Part shown: positions 8,092-18,043 of the stretch, one piece after another
Layout: each line of letters opens with the position of its first letter
Numbering within the stretch: position 1 is the first letter of the stretch
Made by a program: the position numbers and the translations under genes
Source: Oceanimonas pelagia
GTDB taxonomy: Bacteria; Pseudomonadota; Gammaproteobacteria; Enterobacterales; Aeromonadaceae
DNA: 64,000 bases
Reading direction: 5' to 3'
NCBI RefSeq assembly: GCF_030849025.1
Contig: NZ_CP118224.1
Coordinates: forward strand, 356,001 to 420,000
The notes under the pieces: model-generated
What the model was told of the DNA's origin: nothing
Seen by the model: the letters and a program-made list of their open reading frames with translations, nothing else
Database searches by the model: none

Positions 8092-10051
8092 CATCGGCCT
8101 CCAGCCGTAGCAGCTCGTCTCCTTCACTCACCTGCTCTCCGGCGCGAAAGTGGATTTCTGTCACTGTGCCGTCCATGGGGGCGCGAACGGGATGCTCCAT
8201 TTTCATGGCTTCCAGCACCAGCAGGGTCTGGCCCTCGGTGACTTCGTCGCCTTCGGCTACTTTCAGCTCGCCCACCAGGCCGGGCATGGGGGCGGTGAGG
8301 CTGCCTCCTGTGTTGTGCCGGGCGGTGCCGGCCTCGTCAGTTACCCTGCGCAGATCAAAGCGCTGGCCTTGATGGAACAGCCAGAGATTGTCGTTGTCAC
8401 CGGCCACATGCAGGCTGATCCGGCGATCATTCAGCATTACCCGCAGCTGTTCACCGGCCAGCTCGCCTTGCAGATCAAACTCTTGCTCATTCACTCGTGC
8501 ACGCCAGCCGGCCTCGGCGGTGGTCAGGGTGACATCATGCAGGTTACCGGCATAGTCCAGACGCAACGGGTATTCCGCCGGCTGGTTCAGCCGCCAGCCG
8601 GTGGCGGCGTCAAAGGGAGAGGCGCCACTTTGTGGCAGGCGCAGAGCGCAAGCCAGGGCGGCCAGTGCCAGCAGCTCGCCGGTGGCCAGGCCAGGCGTTG
8701 AAAACAGGCTGTGCTCGTGTTGCTCGATAAAGCGGGTATGCAGCTCGGCGGCCATAAAGGCGGGGTGACGGCACAGGCGATGCAAAAAGCCGATATTGGT
8801 TTTCACCCCGCCGATGCGGTACTGCGCCAGTGCCCGGGCCAGTCCGGCCAGGGCGGCATCTCGGGTTTGATCGTGCACGATCAACTTGGCGATCAGCGGA
8901 TCGTAATAAATGCCCACCTCATCGCCTTCACGCACCCCGGTATCGAGGCGCACTTTGCTCGAGGTGGCCGGCTCGCGCAGCACATGCAGGGTGCCGGCGG
9001 CGGGCAGAAAGCCGTGCCCGGCGTCCTCGGCGTAGATACGGGCTTCCACCGCATGGCCACTCAGGGTGATCTGATCCTGGGTCAGCGGCAGGGGCTCGCC
9101 CGCCGCCACCCGCAACTGCCATTCCACCAGATCCAGCCCGGTAATAAACTCGGTGACCGGGTGCTCCACCTGCAGCCGGGTGTTCATCTCCATAAAATAA
9201 AACTGGCCGTCGTCGGTATAGAGAAACTCCACGGTGCCGGCGCCGCGATAGTCGATGGCCTGGGCGGCACGCACCGCCGCTTCGCCCATGGCGGAGCGGG
9301 TGGACTGGCTCAGGCCGGGAGCGGGGGCTTCTTCCAGAATTTTCTGATGGCGGCGCTGCACCGAGCAGTCCCGCTCGGAAAGGTAAACGCCGTTGCCATG
9401 AGCATCGCAGAATACCTGTACCTCCACATGGCGGGCGTCGGGCAGGTAGCGCTCCAGCAGCATGGCGTCGTTGCCAAAAGCGGCCCTGGCCTCACGGCGG
9501 GCGGCGGCCAAAGCCTCATTAAACTCGGCAGGGGTGTACACAATGCGCATGCCCTTGCCGCCGCCGCCGGCCACGGCCTTCAGCAGCAGCGGATAGCCGC
9601 AGGCACCGGCCTCGGCTTGCAGCCGTTCGTTGCTCTGCTCCTCACCGTGATAGCCGGGCACCAGGGGCACACCGGCAGACGCCATCAGCGCCTTGGCGGC
9701 GGCCTTGTCGCCCATGGCGGCAATGGCGGCAGGGGGCGGCCCCACAAACACCAGGCCGGTGTCGGCACAGGCCTGCGCAAAACCGGCGTTTTCCGAGAGA
9801 AAGCCGTAACCCGGGTGCACGGCATCGGCCCCGCAGGCGCCGGCAATCTCCAGCAGTGCCGCCTGATTAAGATAACTTTCCGCCGCCGGCGCCGGGCCCA
9901 GACGCCAGGCCTCGTCGGCCAGCTCCACATGCAGGGCGTGGCGGTCGGCATCGGAATACACGGCAATGGTGTGCAGTCCCAGCCGGCGCGCGGTGCGCAG
10001 CACCCGGCAGGCAATTTCGCCCCGGTTGGCCACCAGCAGTTTAGTGAACAT
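8084..10051 (-). CDS. liuD: Methylcrotonyl-CoA carboxylase, biotin-containing alpha subunit
   Basis: Biotin carboxylase plus biotin carrier subunit of the leucine-specific 3-methylcrotonyl-CoA carboxylase, 655 aa. N-terminal biotin carboxylase domain (LLVANRGEIACRVLRT; ATP-grasp segment GGGGKGMRIV; EMNTRLQVEHPVTE). The C-terminal biotinyl domain carries EAMKMEHPV with the biotin lysine at about K617. The alpha subunit of propionyl-CoA carboxylase is similar, but partnership with liuB, liuC and liuE fixes the role. It overlaps liuC by 11 bases and liuE by 8, so translation is probably coupled. Confidence 0.94.
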   Translation of the reverse strand: MFTKLLVANRGEIACRVLRTARRLGLHTIAVYSDADRHALHVELADEAWRLGPAPAAESYLNQAALLEIAGACGADAVHPGYGFLSENAGFAQACADTGLVFVGPPPAAIAAMGDKAAAKALMASAGVPLVPGYHGEEQSNERLQAEAGACGYPLLLKAVAGGGGKGMRIVYTPAEFNEALAAARREARAAFGNDAMLLERYLPDARHVEVQVFCDAHGNGVYLSERDCSVQRRHQKILEEAPAPGLSQSTRSAMGEAAVRAAQAIDYRGAGTVEFLYTDDGQFYFMEMNTRLQVEHPVTEFITGLDLVEWQLRVAAGEPLPLTQDQITLSGHAVEARIYAEDAGHGFLPAAGTLHVLREPATSSKVRLDTGVREGDEVGIYYDPLIAKLIVHDQTRDAALAGLARALAQYRIGGVKTNIGFLHRLCRHPAFMAAELHTRFIEQHEHSLFSTPGLATGELLALAALACALRLPQSGASPFDAATGWRLNQPAEYPLRLDYAGNLHDVTLTTAEAGWRARVNEQEFDLQGELAGEQLRVMLNDRRISLHVAGDNDNLWLFHQGQRFDLRRVTDEAGTARHNTGGSLTAPMPGLVGELKVAEGDEVTEGQTLLVLEAMKMEHPVRAPMDGTVTEIHFRAGEQVSEGDELLRLEADDG

Positions 10052-10835
10052 CCTTGTCCTCCCAGTCCGGTGTTCGCTTTTTCATAAAGGCGGCCAGCCC
10101 TTCCCGGGCTTCATCGGTGACGCGCAGGGCGGCCAGGCGCTGAGCGCTGTCGGCCACCAGTGCCTTGTTGACCGGTTGGCCGGCATAGTCCCGAATTAAT
10201 GCCTTGGCCGCGACCTGCGCATTTGGCCCGCCCCGCAGTAGTGCCTCAATAATGGGAGCGGCGGTTTGTTCAAGGGAAGAGTGTGCCACTTCATGCACCA
10301 GCCCCAGCTCCCCGGCACGGTGAGCGTCGATCACTTCCGCACTCAGCATATAGCGCCGGGCCTGACGGGCCCCCAGCACCCGCAACACATAGGGGGAGAT
10401 GGTGGCGGGAATCAGCCCGAGCCGGGTTTCACTCAGGCAAAAGCGGGCGTCACTGGCGGCAACCGCTATATCGCAGGCGCACACCAGCCCCAGGGCGCCG
10501 CCGTAGGCTGCCCCCTGCACCAGCGCCAGAGTGGGTTGAGCAAAGCGGTCCAGCCGCCACAGCAGCTCGGCCAGCCGGGCGGCATCGGCGCGGTTTTGTG
10601 CCGGGCTCAAGGTAGAAGCCCGCTGCATCCAGCCCAGATCCGCGCCGGCGCAAAAGTGCCTGCCCTCGGCCTTCAGCACCAGCAGGCGCAAGCTTGTCTC
10701 GGCTTCGGCTTCGCTCAGGCGGGCATGAAAGGCCTCTAGGGTGGCTTCGTTCAGCACATTGCGGCGCTCGGGGTTGTTCAGCACCAGCTCCCATACTCCC
10801 TTGTCGGCGGGGTGCAGCAATACAGGTTCGGACAT
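10041..10835 (-). CDS. liuC: Methylglutaconyl-CoA hydratase (crotonase family)
   Basis: Hydrates 3-methylglutaconyl-CoA to HMG-CoA in leucine degradation. 264 aa, crotonase fold: oxyanion-hole segments HFCAGADLGWM and AYGGALGLVCACDIAVA, then SETRLGLIPATISPYV. Function is assigned from its place between the carboxylase subunits and HMG-CoA lyase. 33 bases separate it from liuB, and it overlaps liuD. Confidence 0.9.
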   Translation of the reverse strand: MSEPVLLHPADKGVWELVLNNPERRNVLNEATLEAFHARLSEAEAETSLRLLVLKAEGRHFCAGADLGWMQRASTLSPAQNRADAARLAELLWRLDRFAQPTLALVQGAAYGGALGLVCACDIAVAASDARFCLSETRLGLIPATISPYVLRVLGARQARRYMLSAEVIDAHRAGELGLVHEVAHSSLEQTAAPIIEALLRGGPNAQVAAKALIRDYAGQPVNKALVADSAQRLAALRVTDEAREGLAAFMKKRTPDWEDKDVH

Positions 10836-10868
10836 GGCATCTCCTTACAGGCGTCCTTGCAGGTGCCC

Positions 10869-12473
10869 TTACATACGAAACACGCCAAAGCGGGTGGGTG
10901 TTGGTGGGCGCTTGCTTGCCAGCGCCAGGCTCATGGCCAGCACGGTGCGGCTGTCTTTGGGATCGATCACGCCGTCGTCCCACAGCCGGGCGCTGGCATA
11001 CCAGGGATGGCCCTGCTGTTCGTAACGCGCGATAATGGGGGCCTTGAAGGCGGCCTCGTCCTCGGCGGACCAGTCCTTGCCGGTTTTTGCCAGTGCATCC
11101 CGGCGCACCGTAGCGAGCACCCCGGCGGCCTGCTCGCCGCCCATTACCGAAATGCGGGCATTGGGCCAGCACCACAAAAAGTCCGGGTCATAGGCCCGGC
11201 CGCACATGCCGTAGTTGCCGGCACCAAAGCTGCCGCCGATGATCAGCGTGAGTTTGGGTACGCTGGCGCAGGCCACCGCCGTCACCAGTTTGGCACCGTG
11301 CTTGGCAATGCCTTCGGCCTCGTACTTTTTGCCTACCATAAAGCCGGTGATGTTCTGCAGAAACAGCAGCGGAATATGTCGCTGGCAGCACAGCTCGATA
11401 AAGTGCGCACCCTTCTGGGCCGACTCGCTGAACAGAATGCCGTTGTTGGCGATAATGCCCACCGGGTAGCCGTGCAGGTGGGCAAAGCCGGTGACCAGGG
11501 TGGAGCCATAATCGCGTTTGAACTCGTCCAGCACCGAATCATCCACCAGCCGGGCGATCACTTCCCGCACCTCAAAGGGTTTGCGCAGGCTGGTGCCGAC
11601 AATGCCGTAGAGCTCATCAATGGAATAACGGGGCGGGCGAGGTTCGCGGGGCGGGGCCGGCACAGCTGAATGGTTGAGGTTGGCCACCAGCCGGCGGGCC
11701 AGGGCCAGCGCCTGGCGGTCGTCGTCGGCGGCGTGATCCGCCACCCCGGACTGCTGCGTATGCACGCCGGCCCCGCCCAGCTCCTCGGCGCTGACCACCT
11801 CGCCGGTGGCGGCCTTGACCAAGGGCGGGCCACCGAGAAAAATGGTGGCCTGGTTGCGCACCATAATGGACTCGTCCGCCATGGCCGGCACATAGGCGCC
11901 GCCGGCGGTACACAGGCCCATGACCACCGCCAGCTGAGGAATGCCGGCGGCGGACATGCGTGCCTGATTAAAGAAGATGCGGCCAAAGTGCTCCCGGTCC
12001 GGGAAGACTTCATCCTGGCTGGGCAGGTGCGCGCCGCCGGAGTCCACCAGATACAGGCAGGGCAGGCGGCAGCGCTCGGCTATGGCCTGTGCCCGCAGGT
12101 GTTTTTTTACCGTGAGCGGGTAATAGGTGCCGCCCTTGACCGTGGCGTCGTTGGCCACAATCATGCACTCCACCCCCTGCACCCGGCCAATGCCGGTGAT
12201 GATGCCCGCCGCCGGCACCGGCTCGTCGTAGACGTTGAGCGCCGCCAGTTGCGACAGTTCAAGAAAGGGCGCGCCCTCATCCAGCAGGACGGCAATGCGC
12301 TCCCGGGCCAGCAGCTTGCCTCTGGCCTGATGACGCTTCCGGCTGTCAGTACCGCCGCCTTCGGCGATGGCGGCCACCTGCTCCCGCAACGCCGCCACCT
12401 CGGCGGCCATGGCGGTGTGGTTGGCGATAAACTCTGCTGAGGGCGGCTGTACCTGGCTGACAAACTGGGTCAT
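10869..12473 (-). CDS. liuB: Methylcrotonyl-CoA carboxylase, carboxyltransferase beta subunit
   Basis: Transfers the carboxyl group from biotin on LiuD to 3-methylcrotonyl-CoA. 534 aa, normal for the family (about 535). The acyl-CoA carboxylase core shows [29 protein letters not shown] and [12 protein letters not shown] in the N half, and [20 protein letters not shown] and [18 protein letters not shown] in the C half. Nine bases separate it from liuA. Propionyl-CoA carboxylase beta subunits are related but lack the [13 protein letters not shown] form. Confidence 0.95.
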   Translation of the reverse strand: MTQFVSQVQPPSAEFIANHTAMAAEVAALREQVAAIAEGGGTDSRKRHQARGKLLARERIAVLLDEGAPFLELSQLAALNVYDEPVPAAGIITGIGRVQGVECMIVANDATVKGGTYYPLTVKKHLRAQAIAERCRLPCLYLVDSGGAHLPSQDEVFPDREHFGRIFFNQARMSAAGIPQLAVVMGLCTAGGAYVPAMADESIMVRNQATIFLGGPPLVKAATGEVVSAEELGGAGVHTQQSGVADHAADDDRQALALARRLVANLNHSAVPAPPREPRPPRYSIDELYGIVGTSLRKPFEVREVIARLVDDSVLDEFKRDYGSTLVTGFAHLHGYPVGIIANNGILFSESAQKGAHFIELCCQRHIPLLFLQNITGFMVGKKYEAEGIAKHGAKLVTAVACASVPKLTLIIGGSFGAGNYGMCGRAYDPDFLWCWPNARISVMGGEQAAGVLATVRRDALAKTGKDWSAEDEAAFKAPIIARYEQQGHPWYASARLWDDGVIDPKDSRTVLAMSLALASKRPPTPTRFGVFRM

Positions 12474-12482
12474 AACGGCTCC

Positions 12483-13646
12483 TTAAGGTTCACGCACCAG
12501 TTCCCGGCCGATCAGCATGCGCCGGATCTCCGAGGTGCCGGCCCCTATCTCGTAGAGCTTGGCGTCCCGCAGCAGGCGGCCGGCGGGATATTCGTTGATA
12601 TAGCCGTTGCCGCCGAGCAGCTGAATGGCGTCGAGGGCGACCTGGGTGGCGGTTTCGGCGGCGAGCAGAATAACCCCGGCGGCGTCCTGGCGGCTGAGCC
12701 TGCCCCTGTCGGCGGCCATGGCGGTCATGTAGGTATAGCAGCGGGCGGCGTTCATGCGCGTGTACATGTCGGCCAGCTTGCCCTGTACCAGCTGAAATTC
12801 GCCAATGGCTCGGCCAAACTGCCTGCGCTCCCGTACATAGGGCACCACCAGATCCATGGCCGCCGCCATAATGCCGAGCGGCCCGCCGGCCAGCACCAGC
12901 CGCTCGGTATCCAGACCGCTCATCAGCACCTTTACGCCCTCATTCAGTGGTCCCAGCAGATTGGCGGCGGGCACCCGGCAGTCCTGAAACACCAGCTCGC
13001 AGGTGTTGGAGCCGCGCATACCGAGCTTGTCGAGCTTCTGTGCCGTGGAAAAACCGGGGGTGCCGGCTTCCACAATAAAGGCGCTGATGCCCCTGGCACC
13101 GGCCTGGGGATTGGTCTTGGCATACACCACAAACACATGCGCATCGGGGCCGTTGGTGATCCACATCTTGTTGCCGTTCAGCACAAAGTGATCACCGTCT
13201 TTTTTTGCGCTGAGTTTCATGGCCACCACATCGGAGCCGGCCCCGGGCTCGGACATGGCCAGCGCACCGATATGTTCGCCACTGAGCAGGGCGGGCAGAT
13301 ACTTGCGTTGCTGCTCCTCACTGCCATGGCGATGAATTTGATTTACACACAGATTGGAATGAGCCCCGTAAGACAGCCCCACCGAAGCCGAGGCCCGGCT
13401 GATCTCCTCCATGGCCAGTACATGAGCCAGATAGCCCATGTTCACGCCGCCCATTTCCTCTGACACGGTAATGCCAAACAGCCCCATGCTCCCCAGCGTT
13501 GGCCAGAGCTCGACGGGAAAGCGGTTGTCCCGGTCGATGGCCTCGGCCAGGGGGGCGATTTCCTTGTTTGCAAAGGCGGCCACCTGTTCGCGCAGCAGGG
13601 TATGCATGTCACCGAGATCAAGATTGAGGGTGGGATATGGGGCCAT
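12483..13646 (-). CDS. liuA: Isovaleryl-CoA dehydrogenase
   Basis: FAD-dependent acyl-CoA dehydrogenase converting isovaleryl-CoA to 3-methylcrotonyl-CoA; electrons go to ETF. 387 aa. Family segments: [18 protein letters not shown] (FAD/substrate), [19 protein letters not shown], and [19 protein letters not shown] at the C-terminus. First gene of the leftward leucine operon. The 110 bases to the divergent thiolase gene should hold both promoters. A regulator of the LiuR (MerR) type, usual next to liuA in other gammaproteobacteria, is not present. Confidence 0.95.
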   Translation of the reverse strand: MAPYPTLNLDLGDMHTLLREQVAAFANKEIAPLAEAIDRDNRFPVELWPTLGSMGLFGITVSEEMGGVNMGYLAHVLAMEEISRASASVGLSYGAHSNLCVNQIHRHGSEEQQRKYLPALLSGEHIGALAMSEPGAGSDVVAMKLSAKKDGDHFVLNGNKMWITNGPDAHVFVVYAKTNPQAGARGISAFIVEAGTPGFSTAQKLDKLGMRGSNTCELVFQDCRVPAANLLGPLNEGVKVLMSGLDTERLVLAGGPLGIMAAAMDLVVPYVRERRQFGRAIGEFQLVQGKLADMYTRMNAARCYTYMTAMAADRGRLSRQDAAGVILLAAETATQVALDAIQLLGGNGYINEYPAGRLLRDAKLYEIGAGTSEIRRMLIGRELVREP

Positions 13647-13756
13647 GTGATCTCCTGTGAAGCCGGTAAACCGGGTTCGTTTGAATGCATTAACTATAGT
13701 CAGCGGGAGCCGGCTAAGCTTTAACCGACAAAGGCATTTTCAGCAACGAGGCCAGC

Positions 13757-14944
13757 ATGAGCACAGCAAATCAGATTGTGATTGTTGCCGCCGCCCGTAC
13801 TCCCATGGGGGGGCTGACGGGCGCGCTGGGCAACGAGCCCGCCCACCGGCTGGGCGCCGTCGCCATTGGCGCCGCACTGGCGCGAAGCGGCGTGGCTGCC
13901 GGGCAAGTGGACGAGGTGGTGATGGGCTGTGTGCTGCCCGCCGGCCAGGGCCAGGCCCCGGCCCGGCAGGCGGCGCTGGCAGCCGGACTGCCGGTGTCGG
14001 TGCCCTGCACCACGGTGAACAAGATGTGCGGCTCGGGCATGAAGGCGCTGATGCTGGCTTATGACCAGTTAATGGCGGGCTCCGCTTCGGTCATGGTGGC
14101 CGGCGGCATGGAGAGCATGAGTCTGGCCCCCTATCTGGTGCCCAGGGCCAGAGCCGGATTGCGGCTGGGTCACGGCCAGTTGCTGGATCACATGTTCTGC
14201 GACGGCCTGGAAGACGCCTATGAAGGCGGCCTGATGGGGTGCTTTGCCCAGCGCACCGCCGATGTTTTTGGTGTTACCCGCCAGCAAATGGATGACTTTG
14301 CCATTACCTCGCTGCGCCGGGCCCGGCGGGCCATTGATGAAGGGGACTTTCGCGAGGAAATCGCCCCGGTCACCCTGTCCGGTCGTGGAGGCGACACCAG
14401 GGTCGACACCGACGAACAACCGGGCAAGGCGAATCTGAAAAAAATACCCATCCTCAAACCTGCTTTTGCCAAAGACGGTACCGTGACCGCCGCCAACTCC
14501 AGCTCCATTTCCGACGGTGCCGCCGCCCTGGTGCTGACCACTGAAAGCAAGGCAAAAGCGCTGGGCCTCAAACCCCTGGCGCGCGTTCTGGGCCACGCCA
14601 CTCACGCTCAGGCGCCTGCCGAATTTACCCTGGCGCCCATCGGTGCCATTCGAAAGCTGCTGGCGCAACGGGAATGGCGCGTGGATGACGTGGATCTGTT
14701 TGAAATCAACGAGGCCTTTGCGGTGGTGACTCTGCTGGCCATTCGTGAGCTGGGGCTCGACGCAGACAGGGTGAACGTGAACGGCGGCGCCTGTGCCCTC
14801 GGGCATCCCATCGGTGCCAGCGGCGCACGCATTGTGGTGACCCTGCTGCACGCCCTGCGCCGGCGCGGGCTCAGGCGCGGTGTGGCGGCCCTGTGCATTG
14901 GCGGTGGCGAGGCTACGGCGCTGGCGATTGAACTGTGTGAATGA
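13757..14944 (+). CDS. Acetyl-CoA C-acyltransferase (thiolase)
   Basis: Degradative thiolase, 395 aa. The nucleophilic Cys is C91 in TVNKMCGSGMKA. NEAFAVV and GGACALGHPIGASGARI follow, and the second catalytic Cys is in LCIGGGEATA. It can cleave acetoacetyl-CoA from leucine or 2-methylacetoacetyl-CoA from isoleucine; position at the head of a valine/isoleucine operon and next to liuA fits both. Eight bases separate it from mmsA. A polyhydroxybutyrate-type biosynthetic thiolase is less likely because no phaB or phaC is near. Confidence 0.9.
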   Translation: MSTANQIVIVAAARTPMGGLTGALGNEPAHRLGAVAIGAALARSGVAAGQVDEVVMGCVLPAGQGQAPARQAALAAGLPVSVPCTTVNKMCGSGMKALMLAYDQLMAGSASVMVAGGMESMSLAPYLVPRARAGLRLGHGQLLDHMFCDGLEDAYEGGLMGCFAQRTADVFGVTRQQMDDFAITSLRRARRAIDEGDFREEIAPVTLSGRGGDTRVDTDEQPGKANLKKIPILKPAFAKDGTVTAANSSSISDGAAALVLTTESKAKALGLKPLARVLGHATHAQAPAEFTLAPIGAIRKLLAQREWRVDDVDLFEINEAFAVVTLLAIRELGLDADRVNVNGGACALGHPIGASGARIVVTLLHALRRRGLRRGVAALCIGGGEATALAIELCE

Positions 14945-14952
14945 GGTGACCC

Positions 14953-16446
14953 ATGGCCTATCAGGTTCCGCTGCTGATAAACGGCAGCATGGTGCAAAGC
15001 CAGACTCAAACCTGGCTGGAGGTGACCAACCCGGCCACCCAGAAGGTGATTGCGCGCCTGCCCTGCACCACCGGTGAGGAAGTCAATGGCGCGGTGGCGG
15101 CGGCGAAGGCAGCCTTTGAACAGTGGCGGTATGTGCCGGTGCCGGAGCGGGCCCGGCTGATGCTGCGCTACCAGGCGCTGCTCAAGGAGCGGCATGACGA
15201 ACTGGCGCAGCTGCTCAGCCGAGATACCGGCAAGACCCTGGAAGATGCCAGAGGGGATGTGTGGCGGGGTATCGAGGTGGTGGAGCAGGCTGCCAATGTA
15301 AGCTCTCTGACCCTGGGAGAAGCCCAGACCGAGGTGGCGTCCGGGGTGGACTGCTACAGTTTCAGCCAGCCGCTGGGGGTGTGCCTGGGTATTACACCGT
15401 TTAATTTTCCGGCGATGATTCCGCTGTGGATGTTTCCTCTGGCCATCGCCTGCGGCAATGCCTTTGTGCTGAAACCTTCCGAGCAGGATCCGCTGGTGCC
15501 CATGGAGCTGGCCAGGCTGTTCCGGGAAGCGGGGGCACCCGATGGCCTGCTCAATATTGTGCACGGCGGCCCCGAGGTGGTGGACCGGCTGTTGACCCAT
15601 GATGATATTGCCGCCGTGTCTTTTGTGGGCTCGGTGGCGGTGGGGCGGCATGTGTACCGCACCGCCACCGACCGGTTAAAGCGGGCGCAGGTGTTTGCCG
15701 GGGCCAAGAACCACATGGTGGTGATGCCCGATGCCAACAAACAGCAGGCCATCAACAATCTGGTGGGTTCTTCGGTGGGCGCTGCCGGTCAGCGCTGCAT
15801 GGCCATTTCCGTAGGGGTGCTGGTGGGCGAGGCCCAGGAGTGGATCTCTGAAATCAAGGAAGCGCTGGCGAAGGTGCACCCCGGTGCCTGGGATGACCCG
15901 CAGGCAGGGTACGGGCCACTCATCAGCCAGGCCGCCAAAACCCGGGTGCTGGGGCTGATTGAAGCGGGCAAACAGGAAGGGGCCGACTGCTTGCTGGATG
16001 GCAGCCAGTGCACCGTGAGCGGCCATCCGGACGGCAACTGGGTGGGGCCCACCCTGTTTGCCGGCGTGACGCCCGACATGCGCATTTACACCGAAGAAAT
16101 CTTTGGCCCCGTGCTGTTGCTGATGACCGTGGACACCCTGAATGAGGCCATAGCCCTGGTGAACGCCAACCCCTATGGCAACGGCACCTCCATTTTTACC
16201 GCCTCGGGGGCGGCGGCGCGCAAATACCAGATGAACATACAGGTGGGGCAGGTGGGCATTAACGTACCCATTCCGGTGCCGCTGCCGTTTTTTTCCTTTA
16301 CCGGCTGGCGCGGCTCCTTTTACGGCGATCTGCACGCCTACGGCAAACAGGCGGTGCGCTTTTACACAGAAACCAAAACCGTCACCGCCCGCTGGTTCGA
16401 CGACGATGTTGTGGCCGGTCCCAATATGTCGATTCACCTGAAATGA
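14953..16446 (+). CDS. mmsA: Methylmalonate-semialdehyde dehydrogenase (CoA-acylating)
   Basis: Oxidises methylmalonate semialdehyde to propionyl-CoA, the end of the valine branch. 497 aa. The family-specific segment [20 protein letters not shown] distinguishes it from ordinary aldehyde dehydrogenases. The catalytic Cys is in [11 protein letters not shown], and [12 protein letters not shown] replaces the usual glutamate motif. Part of the rightward valine operon, followed by a long inverted repeat before the next gene. Confidence 0.95.
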   Translation: MAYQVPLLINGSMVQSQTQTWLEVTNPATQKVIARLPCTTGEEVNGAVAAAKAAFEQWRYVPVPERARLMLRYQALLKERHDELAQLLSRDTGKTLEDARGDVWRGIEVVEQAANVSSLTLGEAQTEVASGVDCYSFSQPLGVCLGITPFNFPAMIPLWMFPLAIACGNAFVLKPSEQDPLVPMELARLFREAGAPDGLLNIVHGGPEVVDRLLTHDDIAAVSFVGSVAVGRHVYRTATDRLKRAQVFAGAKNHMVVMPDANKQQAINNLVGSSVGAAGQRCMAISVGVLVGEAQEWISEIKEALAKVHPGAWDDPQAGYGPLISQAAKTRVLGLIEAGKQEGADCLLDGSQCTVSGHPDGNWVGPTLFAGVTPDMRIYTEEIFGPVLLLMTVDTLNEAIALVNANPYGNGTSIFTASGAAARKYQMNIQVGQVGINVPIPVPLPFFSFTGWRGSFYGDLHAYGKQAVRFYTETKTVTARWFDDDVVAGPNMSIHLK

Positions 16447-16460
16447 CTAAACAAAGCTTG

Positions 16461-16521
16461 AAGCTGGAAGCGAGAAGCTGGAAGAAACCAGGAGCAGCTT
16501 TCGGCTTCCCGCTTCCAGCTT
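16461..16521 (+). repeat. Long inverted repeat between mmsA and the acyl-CoA dehydrogenase gene
   Basis: Arms of 18 bases (16461-16478 and 16504-16521) pair with a single mismatch around a 25-base loop. No T-run follows, so it is not a standard terminator. It would form a stable mRNA hairpin starting 14 bases after mmsA and ending 15 bases before the next start codon, where it could affect RNA stability or segmental expression. Confidence 0.8.
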
Positions 16522-16536
16522 TAGCGGGGAGGGTTC

Positions 16537-17688
16537 ATGGATTTTGAACTGAATGAGGAGCAGCGGGCCTTTGTGGCGCTGGCGGGAGAATTTGCCGACA
16601 AGGCGCTGGCACCTTTTGCCGCAGAGTGGGACAGAGACCATCATTTTCCGGTGGAGACCCTGCAACAGGCCGGCGAGCTGGGCTTTTGCGCCCTTTATAC
16701 CCCGGTAGAAGCCGGCGGCCTGGGATTATCAAGGCTGGATGCCAGCCTGATCTTTGAACGGCTGGCCATGGGCTGCACTTCTACCACCGCCTTTCTCACC
16801 ATTCACAACATGGTCACCTGGATGATTGCCAGCACCGCAGAAAAAGCGGTCTGGGAGCCATGGCGGGAAGGCATGATCAGCGGCTGTTTGCTGGGCTCCT
16901 ATTGCCTCACCGAGCCCAATGCCGGCTCCGATGCGGCATCCCTTAAAACTCAGGCGAAGAAGGTGGGTGAAGATTATGAACTGACCGGCAGCAAGATGTT
17001 TATCTCGGGGGCGGGCGGCACTCAGGTACTGGTGGTGATGGCCCGCACCGGTGGTGAGGGCCCCGGCGGCATTTCCGCCTTTGCCCTGAATGCCGACAGT
17101 CCCGGCATTGAGTACGGCCGGCCGGAAGACAAGATGGGCTGGAACAGTCAGCCTACCCGCAGTGTGACCTTTGACGGCGTGCGGGTGCCCGCCCGTCAGC
17201 TGCTGGGGCGGGAAGGAGAGGGCTTCAAGCTGGCCATGAAGGGGCTGGACGGCGGCCGCATCAATATCGCCAGCTGCTCGCTGGGCACGGCGCAACAGGC
17301 GCTGAACCTGGCGTGCAATTACCTGCAGGAGCGCCGTCAGTTTGGCCGCCGGCTTTCGGAGTTTCAGGCGCTGCAGTTCACCCTGGCCGACATGGCCACC
17401 GAGCTGGTGGCGGCCCGCCAGCTGGTACGACTGGCCGCCAGCCGGCTGGATGCCGGGCATGCCGACGCCACCACCTATTGCGCCATGGCCAAACGCTTTG
17501 CCACCGACGTGGGCTTTCGCGTTTGTGATCAGGCGCTGCAGCTGTACGGCGGTTACGGCTACATTCGGGAATATCCTCTCGAGCGCCATGTGCGCGACAC
17601 CCGGGTGCACCGCATTCTGGAAGGCACCAATGAAATCATGAAACTGCTGATCGCCCGCCGGCTGCTGGCGGAAGGTGGTGAACTGTGA
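16537..17688 (+). CDS. Acyl-CoA dehydrogenase, probable isobutyryl-CoA dehydrogenase
   Basis: FAD enzyme of 383 aa that most likely oxidises isobutyryl-CoA to methacrylyl-CoA in valine breakdown, passing electrons to ETF. Family motifs: YCLTEPNAGSDAASLKTQA, KMFISGAGGTQVLVVMART and the C-terminal RVHRILEGTNEIMKLLIARRL. The start is preceded by a strong GGGGAGGG site. Substrate is inferred from the operon (mmsA upstream; crotonases, mmsB and an SDR downstream); 2-methylbutyryl-CoA from isoleucine may also be used. Confidence 0.88.
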   Translation: MDFELNEEQRAFVALAGEFADKALAPFAAEWDRDHHFPVETLQQAGELGFCALYTPVEAGGLGLSRLDASLIFERLAMGCTSTTAFLTIHNMVTWMIASTAEKAVWEPWREGMISGCLLGSYCLTEPNAGSDAASLKTQAKKVGEDYELTGSKMFISGAGGTQVLVVMARTGGEGPGGISAFALNADSPGIEYGRPEDKMGWNSQPTRSVTFDGVRVPARQLLGREGEGFKLAMKGLDGGRINIASCSLGTAQQALNLACNYLQERRQFGRRLSEFQALQFTLADMATELVAARQLVRLAASRLDAGHADATTYCAMAKRFATDVGFRVCDQALQLYGGYGYIREYPLERHVRDTRVHRILEGTNEIMKLLIARRLLAEGGEL

Positions 17689-18043
17689 GCGTGAACCTTG
17701 AGTCCGTGCCATACGTCGGTCAAAGGCCGTTACTCCGCCGACACGCCGTCAACCCCTCCATGGGGGCTCCACTGCGCCATCCCTGGCGCAGGGGGGGCGG
17801 CGGAGCAATCGCCCTTTGCCCTCCTTGTGTAGCGTCGTGCTGCAAGCTCATTCCATCGGACAACCCGGTGGTCGGCACGATGCAGCAGCAGGGATTGCCG
17901 TATTCGACCGTCACATGCCATGGACGGCATGTGCCGAGCGCCCCATGGATGGGCCTGAAGCGTGTCGAAGGAGGTAACCCTGCTGATGTATCGCTTTTCT
18001 GTCGGAGCAGACAACTTGCGATTGATGAATGGGGGAACCAAGC
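17689..18043. other. Non-coding interval inside the valine operon
   Basis: About 355 bases between two genes that otherwise sit in a tight operon. Most of it is an inverted pair of two-hairpin repeats (17733-17973). The remaining ends show no gene. A GGAGG at 17970-17974 is not followed by a useful reading frame. Confidence 0.7.
17733..17973. repeat. Inverted pair of two-hairpin dispersed repeats, copies 2 and 3
   Basis: Copy 2 runs rightward at 17733-17790: CTCCGCCGACACGC, hairpin CCCC-TCCAT-GGGG, GCTC, then TGCGCCA-TCCC-TGGCGCA. Copy 3 is its inverse at 17913-17973: ACATGCC-ATGGAC-GGCATGT, GAGC, a GCCC/GGGC hairpin, and the complement of CTCCTTCGACACGC. 122 bases lie between. The same unit follows mdh. 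No transposase is encoded, so it looks like a non-autonomous palindromic element. Confidence 0.75.
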
